From contig NZ_CP021781.1 of the NCBI RefSeq assembly GCF_003290445.1, forward strand, positions 1,116,001 to 1,180,000: a stretch of 64,000 bases of DNA, given 5' to 3'. Made by a program: the position numbers and the translations under genes. Under the pieces are notes generated by a model. It was not told the origin of the DNA. It was given only the letters and a program-made list of their open reading frames with translations, and did no database searches. How positions within the stretch are numbered: the stretch's first letter is position 1; each line of letters starts with the position of its first letter. Source of the DNA: Francisella adeliensis. GTDB lineage: Bacteria > Pseudomonadota > Gammaproteobacteria > Francisellales > Francisellaceae. Positions 18,458 through 28,092 of this stretch are shown piece after piece.

Positions 18458-19927
18458 TTATTCTTGAATCATCTTATTTAGCTTTTTACCGATCAAAAAA
18501 GCAAAAATAGCTATAACAAATGCAACTACAAATATAGAGCCAAACAAATGCTGATAACCATAGTAACTAGCGATTGTAGTTTCTGTGTCAAAACCTTTGC
18601 TAGTATCGTATTTTACACCACTACTTGTATAAGTAGCTATCATTGTGCCAAGCTTTATACCTATCGCACTAGTTATAAACCAAGTACCCATTGCAAAACC
18701 CATAATTCGCTTAGGTAGAAGTTTTGCCATCAAAGCTAATCCTAAAGCACTTATTAGAAGTTCTGCAGAAGAAAAGCAAACTGTAATAGCTAAAACTTCC
18801 CACCAAATACTAATTTTAGAAGTCGGAACATTTAAGAAACAGGCTAAGAAAAGAACTCCATACGCACTACCGCAAAGTAATATTCCTAAAGCAAACTTGT
18901 GTGGTAAACACAAATCTCTATCTTTTAGTTTAATATAAATAGTTGCTAGTATTGGTGATAGTAAAACTACTCCCGCAGTATTTAAAACTCCTGGTACAGA
19001 TTGAGCATTTACGCTAAAACCTAAGAAATGTAAATCCACATGATGAATGTTAAACAGCAAAAACGATGTAAACTTTTGCTGATAGATACAAAAGAAAACT
19101 ACTGCGTAGAATAATAGTACTATTGCCACAAGTATCTTTCTTTTAGCTAAAGGATCTTTTTCTACAAAGATTTGCATACCAAATATAGTAAATATCAATA
19201 ATGCCCCACCCCATAGTACTAAATCAGCTAAATTACCATGAGCTAAAATCACACTTAGTAAAAATACTGTAGATAGTATTCCAAAAACTAATTTTAGATA
19301 CATACTAATATTTAAGCTTAAATGTCCTACAGAATTATCAACATTTTTGATACTACCATAACTTAACAAGGTATTTGCAATTGCAAGAATAAAACCTACT
19401 GAACATAAAGAGTATGTAAAAGTATAACCAAAGTTACTAGCTAAATATGGTATAAACAGTGATGCTGTAAGCGAACCAAGGTTTATAGACATATAAAATA
19501 TAGTATATAGAGAGTCAATCTTCGAGTGATCTGTATATATTCTAGAAATAAGATTTGTCGGTGCTGGCTTAAACAATGCTGCCCCTAGCACTACAGTGGC
19601 AACAGCTACATATATAAGTGGTTTAAAAACAATCATCGCTGAAATAGCAAGCAATGCATACCCAATAAGTAGCATAACACCACCAACAAACATCGTGCGT
19701 TTTATACCTAGTACTCTATCAGCAATTACACCACCAACAGCATTAAATACATAACTTAAAGCAGCGAAACTACCAAATAATAGTACCGCTTGTGTTTCAT
19801 CAAAATTAAAGCCATTATTACTCATAAAGAATAATATAGAAGTATAGCTAAACCCATAATAACCAAATCTCTCAAAGTACTCAAAAAAGCACAACATAAA
19901 GAAAGGATTTTGTTTTCTAACATTCAT
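18458..19927 (-). CDS. POT-family proton-dependent oligopeptide transporter
   Basis: A 489-residue inner-membrane protein with 12-14 helices. It begins with the POT signature EYFERFGYYGFSY (the ExxERFxYY proton-coupling motif, around residues 16-28) and has the FYMSINLGSL motif of the family near residue 150. Members import di- and tripeptides with protons, which suits an amino-acid-auxotrophic intracellular bacterium. A second POT gene lies at 49244-50692, only distantly similar. The start was taken at the first Met; no strong ribosome site is visible. Confidence 0.92.
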   Translation of the reverse strand: MNVRKQNPFFMLCFFEYFERFGYYGFSYTSILFFMSNNGFNFDETQAVLLFGSFAALSYVFNAVGGVIADRVLGIKRTMFVGGVMLLIGYALLAISAMIVFKPLIYVAVATVVLGAALFKPAPTNLISRIYTDHSKIDSLYTIFYMSINLGSLTASLFIPYLASNFGYTFTYSLCSVGFILAIANTLLSYGSIKNVDNSVGHLSLNISMYLKLVFGILSTVFLLSVILAHGNLADLVLWGGALLIFTIFGMQIFVEKDPLAKRKILVAIVLLFYAVVFFCIYQQKFTSFLLFNIHHVDLHFLGFSVNAQSVPGVLNTAGVVLLSPILATIYIKLKDRDLCLPHKFALGILLCGSAYGVLFLACFLNVPTSKISIWWEVLAITVCFSSAELLISALGLALMAKLLPKRIMGFAMGTWFITSAIGIKLGTMIATYTSSGVKYDTSKGFDTETTIASYYGYQHLFGSIFVVAFVIAIFAFLIGKKLNKMIQE

Positions 19928-20046
19928 AGTAAAGATTAATTAAAAATAATATTGCCTAGCATTTTAGCATTTTATGTAAATAATGTACCTAGAAGATTAA
20001 AAAATATCCTTTATAATATATGTATATTATTGATTATATTGTGTTT

Positions 20047-21231
20047 ATGAAATTTTTAAAAAATAATAAAGGGTTCAGCTTAGTGGAACTAATGGTTGTA
20101 ATAGCAATCGTAGCTATACTTGCTGCTATAGCTATTCCAGCCTACTCAAACTACACTATGAGAGTACGCTTTCAAGATGAGATTAGCAAGATGGATAATT
20201 ATCGCAAGGCTATTACTGATTTCATTCAAAACTCTGGTGTCACTACAGATGCGGAATTTCAATCTGGTATTGCTAATGTAAAAGATAATTATCTTGGTGA
20301 TGATAATGTCGCTATAATGAGTGAACTTAAAGCAAATAATGGTACTTTATTGTCTCACCCAGTTATAAATGGCACTACTTACCAAGTTGCACTAACCCCT
20401 AGAATTAATGATAATGGCTCTTTAATAAATTGGGAATGTAATATCCGTAATGAAACAAGTAATTCTGCCCCACCATCAGGAGCTATGCCAAATGGTTGTA
20501 ACTCTACTGATACAGACTTAAATGATGATCAAAGTGCCTATAATGACGAGTATACAAGTCTTGAAGGCATTAGAGATACGGCTATAGCTGCAGCACATCA
20601 AGCATGGAATGATTTAACTTCAGATTATGTTGATGCAAGTACTGATGACACTACTACAGAAGGCTCTCTAGGTTCATTAAATGATTTAAAAAATACTGCT
20701 TTAGCAAATCAACAAAGTAATACTGACTCAATAAATAATGCTAGAGGTGTAATGGATGACTATTTTAACCCTTATGATACTTCTAATTTAGAAGCTAATT
20801 ATACATCTACTTTAAGTACTCTCAATGATAATGGAGATGCTCTTACTTCAGAATCAACTCCAACTGAGTTTGCTAATGCTGGATTAACAGAACTTACTGC
20901 ATATCGTGATAGTATTGCAGATACAGATAGTGCTGAATATACAGCTGCTAATACTGCTGTGACCAATAGAACTACAGAAATTTCAAACCTTGAAGCAGCT
21001 AAATCAAATTATGATACTGGTGTAGCCGCTGCTCCGGGACTTGCTTCTGAAGTAACAAGCATAAATTCTCAAATTAGTGATAAAAATACCGAGCTGAGTC
21101 AACAGGCTCTAACTGACTCTAATTTCACCGATAAAACAAACACAGCAAATCAAGATTTTAGTGACTCTCTTGATGAATTAAACTCTTCTGATGCATTCTC
21201 GGGAGATCATGTGGATAGAAATAATTCTTAA
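20047..21231 (+). CDS. Type IV pilin with a long C-terminal extension
   Basis: Start at ATG 20047 gives the classical prepilin leader MKFLKNNKG cut before FSLVELMVVIAIVAILAAI (leader 9 residues); the upstream TAT-rich extension was rejected. The pilin globular domain ends with a WEC...PNGC disulfide pair (Cys131, Cys151), normally close to the C-terminus. Here about 243 further residues follow, rich in Thr, Asn, Asp, Ser and Ala, without Cys and with heptad-like AAxxN patterns, giving 394 residues instead of about 150. The extension could be a stalk or adhesive tip module. A small secreted protein gene follows after 30 bases. Assembly genes are not in the window. Confidence 0.85.
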   Translation: MKFLKNNKGFSLVELMVVIAIVAILAAIAIPAYSNYTMRVRFQDEISKMDNYRKAITDFIQNSGVTTDAEFQSGIANVKDNYLGDDNVAIMSELKANNGTLLSHPVINGTTYQVALTPRINDNGSLINWECNIRNETSNSAPPSGAMPNGCNSTDTDLNDDQSAYNDEYTSLEGIRDTAIAAAHQAWNDLTSDYVDASTDDTTTEGSLGSLNDLKNTALANQQSNTDSINNARGVMDDYFNPYDTSNLEANYTSTLSTLNDNGDALTSESTPTEFANAGLTELTAYRDSIADTDSAEYTAANTAVTNRTTEISNLEAAKSNYDTGVAAAPGLASEVTSINSQISDKNTELSQQALTDSNFTDKTNTANQDFSDSLDELNSSDAFSGDHVDRNNS

Positions 21232-21261
21232 ATTTAAAACTATATTACAAAGGAATAGAAT

Positions 21262-21444
21262 ATGAAAAAACTTTTAGCTTATACTTCCTTTACTCTACTA
21301 GCAAATATTGTTTTTGCAGACAAAGTTCCTTTTTACCTTATCATAGATAGTGAAACGGCATACTCCTGTAATGACAAAAAGAATAATAAAGAAAAAATAG
21401 AATGTGAAGATTCTAAAGAAAATCAAATTAACAACAATATTTGA
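21262..21444 (+). CDS. Small secreted protein, unknown
   Basis: A 60-residue protein with a signal peptide (MKKLLAYTSFTLLANIVFA, cleavage before DKV) and a short, charged, Lys/Glu/Asn-rich mature part holding two Cys. AAAGGAATAG precedes the ATG, a good ribosome site. It starts 30 bases after the extended pilin gene in the same direction and is probably co-transcribed. It might be a pilus accessory protein, but nothing in the sequence shows this. No family recognised. Confidence 0.6.
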   Translation: MKKLLAYTSFTLLANIVFADKVPFYLIIDSETAYSCNDKKNNKEKIECEDSKENQINNNI

Positions 21445-21538
21445 GCTCCTCTTTAACTTCATACTTATTACAAAAACTTAATTCAAACATAGGCTACAAA
21501 GTGCTACTATTATAGTAACCAAAATATAGATTATTAGC

Positions 21539-22813
21539 ATGGAAATATCTACAAAGCATATATTTAACTACTCTTTTATAGCACTACCCATAGCTTTTGC
21601 TAGTGTTCCTATCTACATATTCCTACCAGATTATTATCATACTAGTTTTGGTATAAATCTAACTATACTTAGTATAGTTTTATTTGGCTTACGGATATTT
21701 GATGCTATATTAGACCCTATAATTGGTTGGTATTGTGATCGTTTTCAGGCTTATGAAAAGGCTAGTTTTGTTGTTATAGTAGTTTTATTTATCTTGGGTA
21801 TAACTATCACTTGTACGCCTATATTTAATAACAAAATCATCAATCTTTTTATTGGGATATTGCTAGCAACTATTTCATTTAGTTATTTGACTATATTTGT
21901 AGCGACAAAAGGAGCATTGTGGCTTAAAACTGACGATGATAAGTCAACTATTATTAGCGTTCGTGAGGTTTTTAATATCCTGGGTGTTTTGATAGCATCT
22001 GTACTACCATTTATTTTGTTAATCTTTTTCTCACGACAAGTTAGTTATAGTATATATTCTGTTACTGCTAGTTTGCTTATTTTCATTGCTAGTATATTTT
22101 TCATAAAATGGCTCAATGTAACAAAAATTTCTAATAAGAATACCCACGCATTTAAAGTATCCAACTATATTCAATCTTTTGATAAAGATGGTGTATTTTT
22201 ATTTTCAGCATATATTTTGAGTGCTTTAGGATCAGCAATTCCAACTGTTACTATAGTATTTTTTAGTAGATATATACTCGATACAGCCAACTATACGGGA
22301 TTTTATATATTTGTTTATTTTTTGGGAGCAATAATATCTATCCCTCTTATAAAAAAAATTGCTATGAAAATAGGAATTATTAAAACTTGGTGCTTAGCAT
22401 TATTATTTTGTGTTTGTATGTTTGCTTTTGTACTTTTACTTGGAAAAGGGAATATTATAGCTTTCTCAGTTATAAGCTTTTTAGCTGGTGCTGGTTTTGC
22501 AAGTGAGCTTATATTACCAAGTATACTTTTAGCAAAGTGGATAGACTGTGAAAAACGAAGAAATCTAGGTAATGGCTATTATGCAATTTTGGCTTTCTTG
22601 GGTAAATTTTGTTTTGCACTAGCTACTATCATTGCGTTACCATTGCTAAATTCTCAGTTAGATAACTCTAGTGAAAATCTTGAAATAACTTTAAAAATCA
22701 TCTATTGTGCTATGCCATGTATTGCAAAGTTAGGAGCAGCTATAGTATTATTTATTTGGTTCAAAGCAAAAAAACAAGGTATAAGTCATGTCTACTACTT
22801 TCCAAAAGTGTAA
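21539..22813 (+). CDS. MFS transporter, GPH (glycoside-pentoside-hexuronide) cation symporter type
   Basis: A 424-residue protein with about twelve helices. The N-terminus has FGLRIFDAILDPIIGWYCDR, typical of the MelB-like GPH family where an Asp pair in helix II binds the coupling cation. The central loop is short. Members import sugars or sugar-like compounds with Na or H; the substrate here is unknown. The next gene (DUF2975-like) starts 26 bases inside its 3' end, so they form one operon. A short inverted repeat, ACTATTATAGT near 21507, lies in the promoter region. Confidence 0.8.
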   Translation: MEISTKHIFNYSFIALPIAFASVPIYIFLPDYYHTSFGINLTILSIVLFGLRIFDAILDPIIGWYCDRFQAYEKASFVVIVVLFILGITITCTPIFNNKIINLFIGILLATISFSYLTIFVATKGALWLKTDDDKSTIISVREVFNILGVLIASVLPFILLIFFSRQVSYSIYSVTASLLIFIASIFFIKWLNVTKISNKNTHAFKVSNYIQSFDKDGVFLFSAYILSALGSAIPTVTIVFFSRYILDTANYTGFYIFVYFLGAIISIPLIKKIAMKIGIIKTWCLALLFCVCMFAFVLLLGKGNIIAFSVISFLAGAGFASELILPSILLAKWIDCEKRRNLGNGYYAILAFLGKFCFALATIIALPLLNSQLDNSSENLEITLKIIYCAMPCIAKLGAAIVLFIWFKAKKQGISHVYYFPKV

Positions 22814-23324
22814 CAAAATTTATAAAAACCTATTTAAGCTAATGTTTGCAAGTCTAATAATTTTAGTCCCAATGTATTGGACTATAGTTAAGTCAGATGC
22901 TGATTTCTTTAGTCCTATGGGTATATATCAAATATATATTTTTAAAATAAACCATGAGTTTTCTATGAGTACACGAATCATAGCCTTAGCTATAAGTTTT
23001 ATCCCCACATTTGTTGTGCTTTATATACTCGGGCTTTTTGTGAGATTGTTTAGTTGTTATGAAAAGCTAGGGCTGTTTTCAACAAAAGTTGTTTCTACAT
23101 ATAGAAAGCTGGGCTGGGCTTTTATCTATTGGTTTATGGCTCAACTAATCTATAGCCCGCTAATTTCTTTTGCTTTGAGTTATGGTAATCCAAAAGGCGA
23201 AAGATTTTTCGCTGCTCAAATAAGTGGTATTGATTTTTTAGCATTGTTATTTGCAGGAATTCTAATGATAATAGCTTCTGTAATGCAGAAAGCGTATGAG
23301 CTGAACGAGAATGACTACAAATAA
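22788..23324 (+). CDS. DUF2975-like membrane protein
   Basis: A 178-residue protein with four predicted membrane segments and a conserved centre, LFSTKVVSTYRKLGWAFI, that resembles the DUF2975 family of small membrane proteins. Function is unknown in the family. It overlaps the GPH transporter gene by 26 bases in another frame, so translation is likely coupled. Confidence 0.6.
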   Translation: MSTTFQKCNKIYKNLFKLMFASLIILVPMYWTIVKSDADFFSPMGIYQIYIFKINHEFSMSTRIIALAISFIPTFVVLYILGLFVRLFSCYEKLGLFSTKVVSTYRKLGWAFIYWFMAQLIYSPLISFALSYGNPKGERFFAAQISGIDFLALLFAGILMIIASVMQKAYELNENDYK

Positions 23325-23360
23325 ATTTATTATCTAATGCTACTTAAATTGCAACTCACT

Positions 23361-23428
23361 ATCATTCCCACAAAGGTAAGAGTTTCTAAAGCAGTCAAAA
23401 GATGTATCGTGTCAATCGTAAGAATGAT
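23361..23428. repeat. Degenerate inverted-repeat element (REP-like)
   Basis: The ends ATCATTC (23361-23367) and GAATGAT (23422-23428) are perfect inverted copies around about 54 bases, between convergent genes. The TCATTCCCAC start is reminiscent of small palindromic intergenic repeats of Francisella. No intact second copy was noticed in the window. It may serve as a terminator for both genes. Confidence 0.4.
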
Positions 23429-23452
23429 AATAATTTTAGATAAGTATCTATA

Positions 23453-24499
23453 TTAAATAGATAAATCCTGCTGACTAGTAGCATTCAAGCTATCAGGAAT
23501 CTTTAACTTGAAATGATTATACGCCATTAAAGTAGCTATACGCCCTCTTGCTGTACGCATTATATAACCTTGCTGGATAAGGTAAGGTTCTATAACATCT
23601 TCTATGGTCCCCTTTTCTTCACTTAACGCTGCTGCCATAGTATCTAAACCTACAGGCCCACCAGCAAACTTTTCCATAAGAGTAAGCAAATACTTATGAT
23701 CCATATGATCAAACCCTACCGGATCAACTTTTAGCATACCTAACGCTTTATCTGCAATATCTAAAGTAATTTTACCGTCACTTTTAACTTGAGCGTAGTC
23801 TCTTACTCTACGCAAAAGTCTATTTGCTATACGAGGTGTTCCTCGTGATCGTTTAGCAATTTCTTTTGCTCCATCTTCTGTTATATCTAACTCTAAAAGC
23901 TCTCCTGATCTATATACTATCTTAGATAAATCCTCTATAGAATAAAACTCTAAGCGCTGGATAATCCCAAATCTATCACGAAGTGGTGATGTTAAAAGGC
24001 CGGCTCTTGTAGTTGCTCCTACTAGTGTAAACGGAGGCAGATCAATTTTGATAGATCTTGCAGCTGGGCCTTCACCAATCATTATATCTAATTGATAATC
24101 CTCCATTGCAGGATAAAGAATCTCTTCTATAACCGGGCTTAACCTATGAATTTCATCTATAAACAAGACATCATTTTCTTCAAGATTAGTTAAAAGTGCA
24201 GCTAAATCTCCCGCTTTTTCAAGTACAGGACCACTAGTTTGTTTAAGTTCCACACCCATTTCAGTAGCTATAATGTTTGATAATGTTGTTTTACCAAGAC
24301 CTGGTGGACCAAATATAAGTGTATGATCTAAGGCATCATTTCGTGATTTTGCAGCCTCTATGAATATTTCCATTTGTTCACGAACAACGGGCTGACCTTC
24401 ATATTCAGCTAAAGTTTTCGGACGAATTGCTCGATCAATAACTTTCTCGTCATTCGACTGAGTTATATTTGCTGAGATTATTCTATCTGTTTCGATCAT
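23453..24499 (-). CDS. ruvB: Holliday junction branch migration helicase RuvB
   Basis: A 348-residue AAA+ ATPase that drives branch migration with RuvA. Walker A GPPGLGKT is near residue 65, Walker [10 protein letters not shown] near 115, sensor 1 [10 protein letters not shown] near 162, and the C-terminal winged helix includes [14 protein letters not shown]. Length is normal. ruvA and ruvC are not adjacent in this window. It is divergent from gloA, with 90 bases between the starts. Confidence 0.97.
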   Translation of the reverse strand: MIETDRIISANITQSNDEKVIDRAIRPKTLAEYEGQPVVREQMEIFIEAAKSRNDALDHTLIFGPPGLGKTTLSNIIATEMGVELKQTSGPVLEKAGDLAALLTNLEENDVLFIDEIHRLSPVIEEILYPAMEDYQLDIMIGEGPAARSIKIDLPPFTLVGATTRAGLLTSPLRDRFGIIQRLEFYSIEDLSKIVYRSGELLELDITEDGAKEIAKRSRGTPRIANRLLRRVRDYAQVKSDGKITLDIADKALGMLKVDPVGFDHMDHKYLLTLMEKFAGGPVGLDTMAAALSEEKGTIEDVIEPYLIQQGYIMRTARGRIATLMAYNHFKLKIPDSLNATSQQDLSI

Positions 24500-24589
24500 A
24501 GTATTATCACATCTAGGCTTTGTTAGTATTATAACATCTAATTTAGTATAATATTATTATCATAATTAAATATATTAAACGGAGATAAA

Positions 24590-25033
24590 ATGAAGTATTT
24601 ACACACTATGGTTCGTGTTAAAGACCTAGAAAAATCACTTGATTTTTACTGTAATGTTTTAGGTTTAAAAGAAGTTAGTCGTTATGATAATGACAAAGGA
24701 GAATTTACTTTAATATTCTTATGTGCACCAGAAGACTATGAAAAAGCTAAAGTTGAAAAAGCTCCGACATTAGAACTTACATATAATTGGGGCGGAAAAG
24801 AGAGCTACTCTAATGGCCGTAACTTTGGCCATTTAGCATTTTTAGTTGATAATATTTATAAAACCTGTGAAAAAATTATGCATGCAGGAGTTACTATAAA
24901 TAGGCCTCCTAGAGATGGACATATGGCTTTTATAAAATCTCCTGATGGCATTTCAATTGAACTTCTTCAGAAAGGTGAATCTTTAAAACCTGCTGATCCA
25001 TGGTTAAGCATGGAAAATAAAGGAACTTGGTGA
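24590..25033 (+). CDS. gloA: Glyoxalase I (lactoylglutathione lyase)
   Basis: A 147-residue VOC-fold enzyme that converts the methylglyoxal-glutathione hemithioacetal to S-lactoylglutathione. Metal ligands expected of the family are visible: His5 in [10 protein letters not shown], Glu in LELTYNWG, His in NFGHLAFLV and Glu in [16 protein letters not shown] lies 5-6 bases before the ATG. The position pattern fits the short Ni/Co-type class of bacterial GloA, though metal type is inferred. Confidence 0.95.
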   Translation: MKYLHTMVRVKDLEKSLDFYCNVLGLKEVSRYDNDKGEFTLIFLCAPEDYEKAKVEKAPTLELTYNWGGKESYSNGRNFGHLAFLVDNIYKTCEKIMHAGVTINRPPRDGHMAFIKSPDGISIELLQKGESLKPADPWLSMENKGTW

Positions 25034-25112
25034 TAAATAAACTTTGAAAAAGCACCTCTTATTGTCTACAATCAATGTATAAACTTTACTTATTATTTTA
25101 ATGAGGAATTTC

Positions 25113-25703
25113 ATGGAACTAAAAGAATTCAAACTACTTGAACTATCACATTTTGACAATGTTAAATCTATAGAGTATCTAACAAATGATGCCGCAACAC
25201 TTCTATACTTAGATGATCCGGCTTTAAAAATATTTAGAGATTATAAAAAGCATAAAGCTTTAACTGTACCAGCTGATATGCCAATAGCTGATGTTAAGAA
25301 AAAACTTATAAGCAACTTTAAAGATCTCGCTTTAGTTACCAACACAGACAACAAAGTTGTAGGAACTATTGCTTTACACTACCTTGAGGGTAGAGCTATT
25401 TTAAAAAGAGCTGCTGATGAAGGCTTTAAAATGTCAGATATGGTTGCTAATGATGCCAAGATTAATTTAGCACAGATGAATACTATCTCATACCCAATTG
25501 TCGAAGGTGCTAAAATCGGACATATCTTGAACACACTGATCAACTCTGATAGACATCATATCATAGTGTATGATGAAGATAATAAAGGTAATAAATTTAT
25601 CCGAGGATACTTCTCTTTAGCATTTATCCGTAGGAATCTAGGGTTAGACATCAAACATTTGATGCCTAAAAATGGTTTAACAAGACTCAGTGAAGATCTT
25701 TAA
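25113..25703 (+). CDS. CBS-domain protein
   Basis: Start at ATG 25113 is chosen because GAGGAA lies 5 bases upstream; the ATG at 25101 overlaps that ribosome site. The 196-residue product has two CBS-like repeats: one around residues 45-100 with DLALVTNTDNKVVGTIAL, and one around 120-185 with HHIIVYDEDNKGNKFIRGYFSL. CBS pairs bind adenosyl nucleotides and act as energy sensors. No partner domain is present. Single-gene unit; function unknown. Confidence 0.72.
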   Translation: MELKEFKLLELSHFDNVKSIEYLTNDAATLLYLDDPALKIFRDYKKHKALTVPADMPIADVKKKLISNFKDLALVTNTDNKVVGTIALHYLEGRAILKRAADEGFKMSDMVANDAKINLAQMNTISYPIVEGAKIGHILNTLINSDRHHIIVYDEDNKGNKFIRGYFSLAFIRRNLGLDIKHLMPKNGLTRLSEDL

Positions 25704-25711
25704 AACACATT

Positions 25712-27472
25712 CTAATACTCAAGCTTATCAACAATAATTTTTTCTAATTCACTCATTAACATGGGTCTTCCAGTATAATACCCCTGTATACTATCGCACT
25801 CTATTTCTTTTAAAAGTTCTAACTGTTCTTTCGTTTCTACACACTCAGCAACAGTCTTAAACCCAAGAGTCGATACTAAGTTTATAATTGCTTTCACTAT
25901 AGTTAAATCACCTTTGTTTTTATCTATATTTCTAATAAAACTACCATCAATTTTTACCTGATTTACAGGTAATGATCTTAAGTAACTAAGTGAAGACTGC
26001 CCTACTCCAAAATCATCAATAGCATGTGAATAACCCACTCTTTTAGACTTATTAAGAAGGTCAACTGCAACTTTAGTATTTTCCATTAAAGCAGTCTCTG
26101 TAATTTCAAAACAAATATTTTTTGAATCAACACCTGAGTTATTAGCTAAATCCATTAACTCATTAAAAGCCGTTTTATCATTAAGATAAACAGTTGATAC
26201 ATTTAGAGATAACTCTATATCTTTAAGAATAGGGTTTCTTTCTAATAAGTCTTTAAACTTAGAAAGAGCTAGTTTAAAGACATATACTGTCAAATCTTTG
26301 ATTAGGATACTTTCTTCTGCGACAAGTATAAATTCAGCAGGAGAAACCGTACCTAAATGTTCATCATTCCATCGACATAGAACTTCTATCCCAGAAAATC
26401 TTTTTTCTTTAAGACAATATTGCGGTTGGTAGACTAAAAATAGCTCATTATTTTCTATGGCTTTACGCAGTCCTATTTCTATTTTATTAAAGCGTGAATA
26501 ATTTTCTTTTATTTCTTTGGAAAAATAGCATCTACTAGTGCCCATCATAGCTTTTGCTTTATCTTTAGTCAGCTCTAAATTATTTATTAAAGTTTCAGCT
26601 GTATTACCTTCTTCAGGGTAAAAAACAATACCAAAGCTTGCTGTATTGTATAGCTCAATTCCTTCAACAATAATCTTATTTGAAAATATTTTTTCTAATT
26701 TTTGTAAACATGTCTCAAATTTACTCACATGTTTATTATCTTTCAACATAATTACAAATTGATCTGCATTAAACCTTGATACGATAGTATTTTGCGGGAC
26801 TGCTAATTTTATTTTATCTGCAATAGTTTTTAATAACTTATCACCAAAGCAACGACCATACCTTTCGTTTACTTTTTTAAAATTATCTACATCACAATAT
26901 ATGATAGCTAATTTATTTTTTAATAAATTAGCTACTTGTATTGATTCTTTTAAAACTTCTAAAAAATAATCCCTAGTAGCGAGTTTTGTAACACCATCAA
27001 CTTTAAATAGTTTTGAAATTTCTTTCTCAGATCTTTCAATTTCTTTAGCTTGGTTTATTAATTTTTTTTCTAAAGACTTATTCTTTGCTACATCATATGA
27101 AAAATTGTAAATATCATTTAACTCTCGAAACTTCTCTTTTACTGATGTTCTTTCATTAATATACAATAACAATAAAACACCCGCTCCACCTTCAGGCATA
27201 AATCGAGCACATTCTAAAATATATTGCTTGCCATTAATAGATGCACCACTATTAATAAGATTTAAGCTTTTTGAGGCAGTTTTAAGATATTTCTTAAATG
27301 AGATTGCAGCATCTAGTTTTAGAAAAGATTCGTTATTAATCGTTTCACATACATTATGACTTATATTTGAAAAAATCTCATTATATTCTAAAATTTTGGC
27401 ATCAAGATTTACTAATAAAACTGGCTTTTTACTCACTCTAGCTAAAACTTTAAAAACATCTTTATAGTCCAT
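25712..27472 (-). CDS. GGDEF/EAL cyclic-di-GMP protein with degenerate GGDEF
   Basis: The 586-residue protein has an N-terminal PAS-like region (1-125), a GGDEF domain (about 160-310) whose signature reads SRFNADQF, so the active GGDEF residues are lost, and an EAL domain (about 325-580). The EAL domain keeps EVL in GIEVLCRWND, NVS, FEITET, DDFG, VKIDGSFI and AECVET, so it could still hydrolyse c-di-GMP, with GGDEF acting as a GTP-binding regulator. The upstream MetOD1-domain gene ends 2 bases before its start, so the pair probably forms a sensor-output unit. c-di-GMP enzymes are known in F. novicida but not in all Francisella. Confidence 0.9.
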   Translation of the reverse strand: MDYKDVFKVLARVSKKPVLLVNLDAKILEYNEIFSNISHNVCETINNESFLKLDAAISFKKYLKTASKSLNLINSGASINGKQYILECARFMPEGGAGVLLLLYINERTSVKEKFRELNDIYNFSYDVAKNKSLEKKLINQAKEIERSEKEISKLFKVDGVTKLATRDYFLEVLKESIQVANLLKNKLAIIYCDVDNFKKVNERYGRCFGDKLLKTIADKIKLAVPQNTIVSRFNADQFVIMLKDNKHVSKFETCLQKLEKIFSNKIIVEGIELYNTASFGIVFYPEEGNTAETLINNLELTKDKAKAMMGTSRCYFSKEIKENYSRFNKIEIGLRKAIENNELFLVYQPQYCLKEKRFSGIEVLCRWNDEHLGTVSPAEFILVAEESILIKDLTVYVFKLALSKFKDLLERNPILKDIELSLNVSTVYLNDKTAFNELMDLANNSGVDSKNICFEITETALMENTKVAVDLLNKSKRVGYSHAIDDFGVGQSSLSYLRSLPVNQVKIDGSFIRNIDKNKGDLTIVKAIINLVSTLGFKTVAECVETKEQLELLKEIECDSIQGYYTGRPMLMSELEKIIVDKLEY

Positions 27473-27474
27473 AT

Positions 27475-28002
27475 TTAATCACCGATGAATTCTCTACCCT
27501 TTGCAGCATTAGCTTCTTTTGACTGAGAGTTTAACCAAACCGTAACTCTACATTCTTTATCACCATTAGCTATGGCTTCATCTATTGAAACTTTTGCATA
27601 ACCAATACTATCAGCAGCGATTGTACCAAAAACATTCGTTGTCATCATACATAATGAAGGTCGCCCAATCACTTTTTCAGCGAAAGGACACTTTTTATTA
27701 CCTAAAACTATTTTATCTTGAGTTTCTTCTATAATATAGAACTCTCCTTTAATCCGCTTTTTTAAATCAACCAAAACTTGAGCAAGAACATTTTTAGGTA
27801 ACTTTTCTAAAGATAGGGCTTCTTTATATTCCGCATTCATTTCTTCACCCATGACTTGACCAACAACAGAGATAAACCCTTTCGAATCTTCTAAGCCAAC
27901 AGTGTCTTGAAGAACACCTGTTAAATGATTAATTAATGAACGCAAAAAACCATCTCTTTCTATCTCGATATCTAAATCAGCTACTTTTTTTATATCACTC
28001 AT
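27475..28002 (-). CDS. MetOD1 (methanogen output domain 1)-like protein, putative sensor
   Basis: Start at ATG 28002 has GGAGAG 5 bases upstream and gives 175 residues; a longer upstream reading lacks support. The C-terminal part KCPFAEKVIGRPSLCMMTTN (104-123) is the Cys-containing signature of the MetOD1 domain, with Cys105, Cys118 and Cys151 as possible metal or cofactor ligands. The N-terminal half is helical. It is encoded 2 bases before the GGDEF/EAL protein and probably regulates it by protein contact, an inference from operon position. Ligand unknown. Confidence 0.72.
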   Translation of the reverse strand: MSDIKKVADLDIEIERDGFLRSLINHLTGVLQDTVGLEDSKGFISVVGQVMGEEMNAEYKEALSLEKLPKNVLAQVLVDLKKRIKGEFYIIEETQDKIVLGNKKCPFAEKVIGRPSLCMMTTNVFGTIAADSIGYAKVSIDEAIANGDKECRVTVWLNSQSKEANAAKGREFIGD

Positions 28003-28092
28003 AAGCTCTCCAGGTAATAACTTAAATACTACATAAACAGTATACTCTTGTCTCATATAAAACACTAATTTTAAGTGCATTTTGAAAAAAAC

